A stretch of DNA of 16,589 nucleotides, from contig CAMBSS010000096.1 of the NCBI GenBank assembly GCA_945870465.1, forward strand, positions 1 through 16,589, in the 5' to 3' direction. A program made the translations under genes and the position numbers. The stretch is from Bordetella parapertussis (GTDB taxonomy: Bacteria; Pseudomonadota; Gammaproteobacteria; Burkholderiales; SG8-41). The notes beneath the pieces were generated by a model. It saw nothing but the letters and a program-made list of their open reading frames with translations. It ran no database searches and was not told the origin of the DNA. Positions 13,636 through 16,589 of this stretch are shown piece by piece (the first letter of the stretch is position 1; every line of letters begins with the position of its first letter).

Positions 13636-15035
13636 CGCTTTTGTTGAGTATACAATTCACGAAACGTTTTGCCTTGCGGCGCGGGCATGTCGCGCCCGTC
13701 CGTCCAGCCGCCGCCGAACGGCAGGTAATGTATCAGCTTGGCGGACCCGCCCATCCAGCCGAGGACTGTAACGCCAAATTTCGACAGCAATGCGTACACG
13801 CCCGGCCGCTGCGCCGCCCAACTCCACATACGCAGCGCAACCCGCTCATGCCACGGCCGCAGGCCGCGCTCGACTTGCTTCTCGCGCAGCTTGCGCATCA
13901 GGTCCGGCAGCGGGATCTTGACCGGGCACACCACGCCGCACTGGTTGCATAGCGTAGACGCATGCGGCAGATCAAGCGCGTTTTCGAGTCCGACGTAAGT
14001 CGGCGTCAGTATCGAGCCCATCGGCCCCGGATAGACCCAGCCGTAAGCATGGCCACCGACGTTCTGATAGACCGGACAATGGTTCATGCACGCACCGCAA
14101 CGTATGCAGCGCAACATCTCCTGCATATCGCTGCCGATCAACTTGGTGCGCCCGGCGTCGAGCAAAATAATATGGAAATGCTCGGCGCCGAACGCATCCT
14201 GTGCGTCCTTGATGCCCGTAGTAAATGAAATGTAATTCGAAATCGTCTGCCCGGTCGCCGAGCGCGGCAAGAGACGCAGCAATGTCGTCACGTCTTCCAG
14301 TGTCGGCACGACCTTCTCAATTCCCGTAATCGCGACGTGCACGCGCGGCAGCGTGGTCGTCATGCGGCCGTTGCCCTCGTTGGTGACGATCAGCGTGGTG
14401 CCGGTCTCGGCGACGATGAAATTCGCGCCCGAGATGCCCATGTCCGCCGTCAGGAAATGCGAGCGCAGCATCTCGCGCGCTTCGTGCGTGAGCTCAGTGA
14501 TGTCGGTCTTGCGCGGCCGCTGGTGCTTTTCTGCGAAGAGGTCCGAGATTTCGTCGCGCCCCTTGTGGATCACCGGCGCGATGATGTGCGACGGCGGTTC
14601 CTTGGCGAGCTGCAGGATGTATTCGCCCAGATCGGTCTCGACGACCTCGACGCCGGCGGCTTCGAGCGCGTCGTTGAGCGCGCACTCCTCGCTCACCATC
14701 GACTTCGATTTCACCGCTTTTTTAACGTCGTAGCGCGCGGCAAGCTCGCACACGATGCGGTTCACGTCCGCGGTGGTTTCCGCCCAATGCACGATTGCGC
14801 CACGGGCGGTAGCGTTTTTCTCGAACTCTTCGAGGTAGACGTCGAGATTGTTGAGTGCGCGGTCGCGGATTGCCGCCGCGTGCGTGCGCAGTTCCTCGAA
14901 GTTATCGAGTTCAGCCACACGGTCGGCGCGCCCCTTGACGAAATTGCCCTGGAGCTTCTTCAGCGCGGCCTGCAGCTTGACATCGGCGAGCTTGGCGCCG
15001 ACGCGTTCTTTGAAATGCATGGAAGCGACTTGCAT
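13632..15035 (-). CDS. lutB: Iron-sulfur lactate utilisation protein LutB (LldF)
   Basis: 467 residues, normal for LutB. It is the two-[4Fe-4S] electron-transfer subunit of the LutABC L-lactate oxidation complex. The N-terminal LUD-like domain spans about 60-300 (HFLTADMGISGANFIVAETGT at 193-213). The ferredoxin-like module has C310-x2-C313-x2-C316-x3-C320-P and C363-x2-C366-x3-C370-P. A C-terminal region with aromatic helices follows. Two starts are possible: the ATG at 15035, or the in-frame ATG at 15020 (MHFKERVGAKL), which better matches the usual N-terminus. Neither has a good ribosome site; AGGGA lies 12 bases before the first. The TIR element begins only nine bases upstream, so the native control region appears replaced. 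The stop codon lies within a repeat arm. Confidence 0.92.
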   Translation of the reverse strand: MQVASMHFKERVGAKLADVKLQAALKKLQGNFVKGRADRVAELDNFEELRTHAAAIRDRALNNLDVYLEEFEKNATARGAIVHWAETTADVNRIVCELAARYDVKKAVKSKSMVSEECALNDALEAAGVEVVETDLGEYILQLAKEPPSHIIAPVIHKGRDEISDLFAEKHQRPRKTDITELTHEAREMLRSHFLTADMGISGANFIVAETGTTLIVTNEGNGRMTTTLPRVHVAITGIEKVVPTLEDVTTLLRLLPRSATGQTISNYISFTTGIKDAQDAFGAEHFHIILLDAGRTKLIGSDMQEMLRCIRCGACMNHCPVYQNVGGHAYGWVYPGPMGSILTPTYVGLENALDLPHASTLCNQCGVVCPVKIPLPDLMRKLREKQVERGLRPWHERVALRMWSWAAQRPGVYALLSKFGVTVLGWMGGSAKLIHYLPFGGGWTDGRDMPAPQGKTFRELYTQQKR

Positions 15036-15044
15036 GATGGGCCG

Positions 15045-15309
15045 GAGTCCCTAACCTAATAAAACGCGCGATGCGCTGTCACGATTTTGGCTCAGAACGC
15101 GAAGCAAGTCACGACGATTAGTCATTCTAAGCTAGTGGCTTGCGACAATGTTATGGGCCAAAACTCGTGCCAGCCCGAAGGGTTGCAGCCAGAATCGGCG
15201 ATGGCCGCGTTGCTCGTCTTGCCAATACAGTAAGTATTGGCTTCACCGGGCGCCTTGCCCTCACCAATTCTGGCTGCAACGCACGCGTGTTTTATTAGGT
15301 TAGGGACTC
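15045..15309. mobile_element. 265-bp MITE-like element with terminal inverted repeats
   Basis: Perfect 21-base terminal inverted repeats (15045-15065 and 15289-15309, beginning gagtccctaacctaataa) extend imperfectly to about 30 bases. Inside are further nested dyads: 14 perfect bases (15182-15195 with 15267-15280), an 8-bp central hairpin around gccaatac (15221-15228 with 15234-15241), and a 9-base imperfect pair (15104-15112 with 15135-15143). No ORF of meaningful length is present. This fits a non-autonomous transposable element or a large structured repeat. No target duplication is visible at the flanks (ggccg before, ttagt after), so mobility is not proven. Confidence 0.65.
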
Positions 15310-15332
15310 TTAGTATACCGCCGCCCAGAGCC

Positions 15333-15384
15333 GCGGGAGGGCGCGAGATCGCAAGAGCACCTTAGCCTCTTCACGCCCTCCCGC
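15333..15384. repeat. Hairpin with GGGAGGGCG arms
   Basis: gcgggagggcg (15333-15343) pairs perfectly with cgccctcccgc (15374-15384), and the interior holds a second short stem (aagag/ctctt). It lies in the divergent region between lutB and the small secreted protein. It therefore follows no gene on either strand and is unlikely to be a terminator of a present gene. Confidence 0.65.
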
Positions 15385-15436
15385 TCTCACTCCTGCTCTA
15401 CACTGGCAACCGGGCTGGTAATGTCATGGAGAATTC

Positions 15437-15511
15437 ATGAATCTCATATCGAGCGCTTTCAGAGCGCTGGTGCTTTTGCTCGCATCGATATCCATGCATG
15501 TACGCGTCTGA
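15437..15511 (+). CDS. Possible 24-residue leader peptide
   Basis: A short ORF, MNLISSAFRALVLLLASISM plus HVRV, with a good ribosome site (GGAG five bases before the ATG). It ends 26 bases before the start of the small secreted protein on the same strand. The middle is hydrophobic (ALVLLLASI). The region folds: agcgct dyads at 15452-15468 lie within the ORF, and tacgcgt-ctga-acgcgta at 15501-15518 spans its stop codon. This looks like a translational leader or attenuator arrangement, but such short ORFs arise easily by chance. Confidence 0.35.
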   Translation: MNLISSAFRALVLLLASISMHVRV

Positions 15512-15537
15512 ACGCGTATAAGAGAAGAGGGAGCCTT

Positions 15538-15816
15538 ATGAAAAAATCAATGCGCTTGCTTTCTTGCCTGGTGCTGGCCAGTTGGGCCCTTGGCGCCAGC
15601 GCCCAGTCAGTCTGGACTTATGAAGTCATCGGCGCCAACAACGAGTACACCATCGGCACCAAGCCCCCGATGGATATTTCCTACCCGCCGGGCAATGCGC
15701 GCGCGCCGATATACACCTCCGCTGAGATGCCGCGGGGGGCGGTGCTGACGTCCCAGCAAGCGGCCGAACGGATGAACGCGCCGAAGCTGATCATCATCCT
15801 CGGGCCGATGCGCTGA
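15538..15816 (+). CDS. Small exported protein of unknown function
   Basis: 92 residues; I do not recognise the family. It starts MKKSMRLLSCLVLASWALGA, a clear Sec signal peptide with a positive N-region, hydrophobic core and likely cleavage after ASA (about residue 22). The Cys at residue 10 lies too early for a lipobox. The mature part of about 70 residues is rich in Pro, Ala, Tyr and Ile. It includes WTYEVIGANNEYTIGTKPPM and NARAPIYTSAEMPRG, and ends with a hydrophobic KLIIILGPMR. It has no cysteines, so no disulfide fold, and is predicted periplasmic. The start is supported by GGAG five bases upstream. It is the only clear plus-strand gene here, divergent from lutB, and followed by an inverted repeat. 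Confidence 0.75.
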   Translation: MKKSMRLLSCLVLASWALGASAQSVWTYEVIGANNEYTIGTKPPMDISYPPGNARAPIYTSAEMPRGAVLTSQQAAERMNAPKLIIILGPMR

Positions 15817-15822
15817 TTTATT

Positions 15823-15872
15823 CAGGTGAATAGGTGAATGAGTGAAGTTCACGCCTTCACCCTTTCACGCCT
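15823..15872. repeat. Inverted repeat with GGTGAA-type short units
   Basis: The left arm at 15823-15846 (caggtgaataggtgaatgag...) and the right arm at 15848-15872 (ttcacgccttcaccctttca...) are imperfectly complementary. Both are runs of a 7-9 base GGTGAA-like unit. It occupies almost the entire gap between the convergent stops of the small exported protein (15816) and the acetyltransferase (15879), so it could act as a bidirectional 3'-end hairpin. Confidence 0.75.
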
Positions 15873-15878
15873 CAAAAG

Positions 15879-16589
15879 CTACCCGCGTTGCTTCAACAGC
15901 GGCCCGGTCAGCGACGACAGCCGCATGCGCTGCTTGCCAAGCACATCGAAGTTTCCCGGCACGAGCCACGCCTGGTACGCGGCTTTAAGCGCCGGCCACT
16001 CCGAATCAATTATCGAATACCAGGCGGTATCGCGATTGCGGCCTTTGACGACCGTCGCCTGGCGGAAGATTCCTTCGTACGAAAATCCAAAGCGCTGCGC
16101 GGCGGTGCGTGAAGGTTTGTTGAGCGCATTGCATTTCCACTCATAGCGCCGGTAGCCGAGCGTGAATGCCAGCTCCATCATCAGGTACATCGCCTCGGTC
16201 GCCGCCGATTTGTGCTGCAGCAGCGGCGCGAACGCGAGATGGCCGACTTCGATGCAGCCGCCGGCCGGATCAATGCGCAGAAAGCTCGCGACCCCGGCCG
16301 CCTTGCCGGTTGCGCGGTCGACGATCGCAAAAAACATCGGGTCCTTGCCGCCGGCAACGCTGTCGACCCACTGGCGATAAATTTCCGGCGATTCGAACGG
16401 CCCGTAGGCCATGTACGTCCACATGCCGCCGTCGGTATCGAGAATATTGGCAGCGTGCAGAGTTTCCGCGTGAGCAGCGGCATCGAGCGGTTCAAGTATG
16501 CAATAACGCCCTTCTATGGGTGCACGCGCGGGCGGTTGCGGTGGCTTCCAGTCGGGGATAACTACACCCACCGGCTGACCTAATTCATT
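15879..16589 (-). CDS. GNAT-family N-acetyltransferase (start just outside window)
   Basis: 236 visible residues of a RimJ/RimL-type GNAT enzyme, which uses acetyl-CoA to acetylate an amine (protein N-terminus or small molecule). EGRYCILEPLDAAAHAETL is the family start, and FFAIVDRATGKAAGVASFLRID the central strands. EVGHLAFAPLLQHKSAATEAMYLM is the acetyl-CoA-binding region, and YEWKCNALNKPSRTAAQRFGFSYEGIFR the conserved late block. A GTG at 16571 can start an ORF, but the frame stays open to the window edge. There it reads NELGQPVGVVIPDWKPP, which looks like the natural N-terminus of this subfamily. The true ATG is probably within a few bases beyond 16589. Substrate unknown. Confidence 0.88.
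   Translation of the reverse strand, partial: NELGQPVGVVIPDWKPPQPPARAPIEGRYCILEPLDAAAHAETLHAANILDTDGGMWTYMAYGPFESPEIYRQWVDSVAGGKDPMFFAIVDRATGKAAGVASFLRIDPAGGCIEVGHLAFAPLLQHKSAATEAMYLMMELAFTLGYRRYEWKCNALNKPSRTAAQRFGFSYEGIFRQATVVKGRNRDTAWYSIIDSEWPALKAAYQAWLVPGNFDVLGKQRMRLSSLTGPLLKQRG

Noticed and set aside
15045..15309. Integron attC site or gene cassette
   Set aside because: The ends read CCCTAAC and GTTAGGG, which do not fit the attC core consensus at its first position. No cassette ORF or integrase is nearby.
16569..16571. GTG as the true start of the acetyltransferase
   Set aside because: The frame remains open upstream with a family-like NELGQPVG sequence reaching the window edge, so the real start is most likely just outside.

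Overview
The window looks like chromosomal DNA from a high-GC proteobacterium. A betaproteobacterium (Burkholderiales or Nitrosomonadales relative), possibly environmental, is my best guess. It rests on protein style, strong AAGGAGG-type ribosome binding sites and a TRAP system with a Tat-type binding protein. It is an inference from sequence only; no rRNA or tRNA gene is present. Every recognisable gene except one short secreted protein (and a tiny upstream ORF) lies on the minus strand, so the biological order runs from right to left. I see no defence island, prophage, CRISPR array or biosynthetic cluster.

Right to left: a GNAT acetyltransferase cut by the window edge; a small exported protein of unknown function on the plus strand with a 24-codon leader ORF; a 265-bp element with terminal inverted repeats; lutB, a CoA-acylating methylmalonate-semialdehyde dehydrogenase (mmsA) and lutC; a DegP/DegQ periplasmic protease; an IT-superfamily (NhaD/ArsB-like) ion transporter, a RidA protein and a decayed metallo-beta-lactamase-fold gene; a DctP-DctQ-DctM TRAP transporter whose DctM carries an unusual insert; an MFS transporter; an NADP-type D-2-hydroxyacid dehydrogenase (glyoxylate/hydroxypyruvate reductase type); and the start of an AEC-family permease at the left edge.

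The metabolic theme is uptake and oxidation of small organic acids. The TRAP importer, D-2-hydroxyacid dehydrogenase, lactate-utilisation proteins LutB/LutC and semialdehyde dehydrogenase all fit 2-hydroxy/2-oxo acid and branched-chain or propionate-type catabolism. No substrate can be fixed from sequence, and LutA, the usual partner of LutB/LutC, is not in this window.

The most unusual feature is the non-coding DNA. Four gene junctions carry inverted repeats whose arms are runs of a short imperfect unit of about 7-9 nt. Each junction uses a different unit (CTCTGTGT-like, CTTGGCGT-like, GAGAGGC-like, GGTGAA-like), and each lies at or within a few bases of a stop codon. Together with a further hairpin, the TIR element, a DctP/DctQ attenuator-like hairpin and two GTAAG-N6-GTAAG boxes, these are the best candidates for something under-described.
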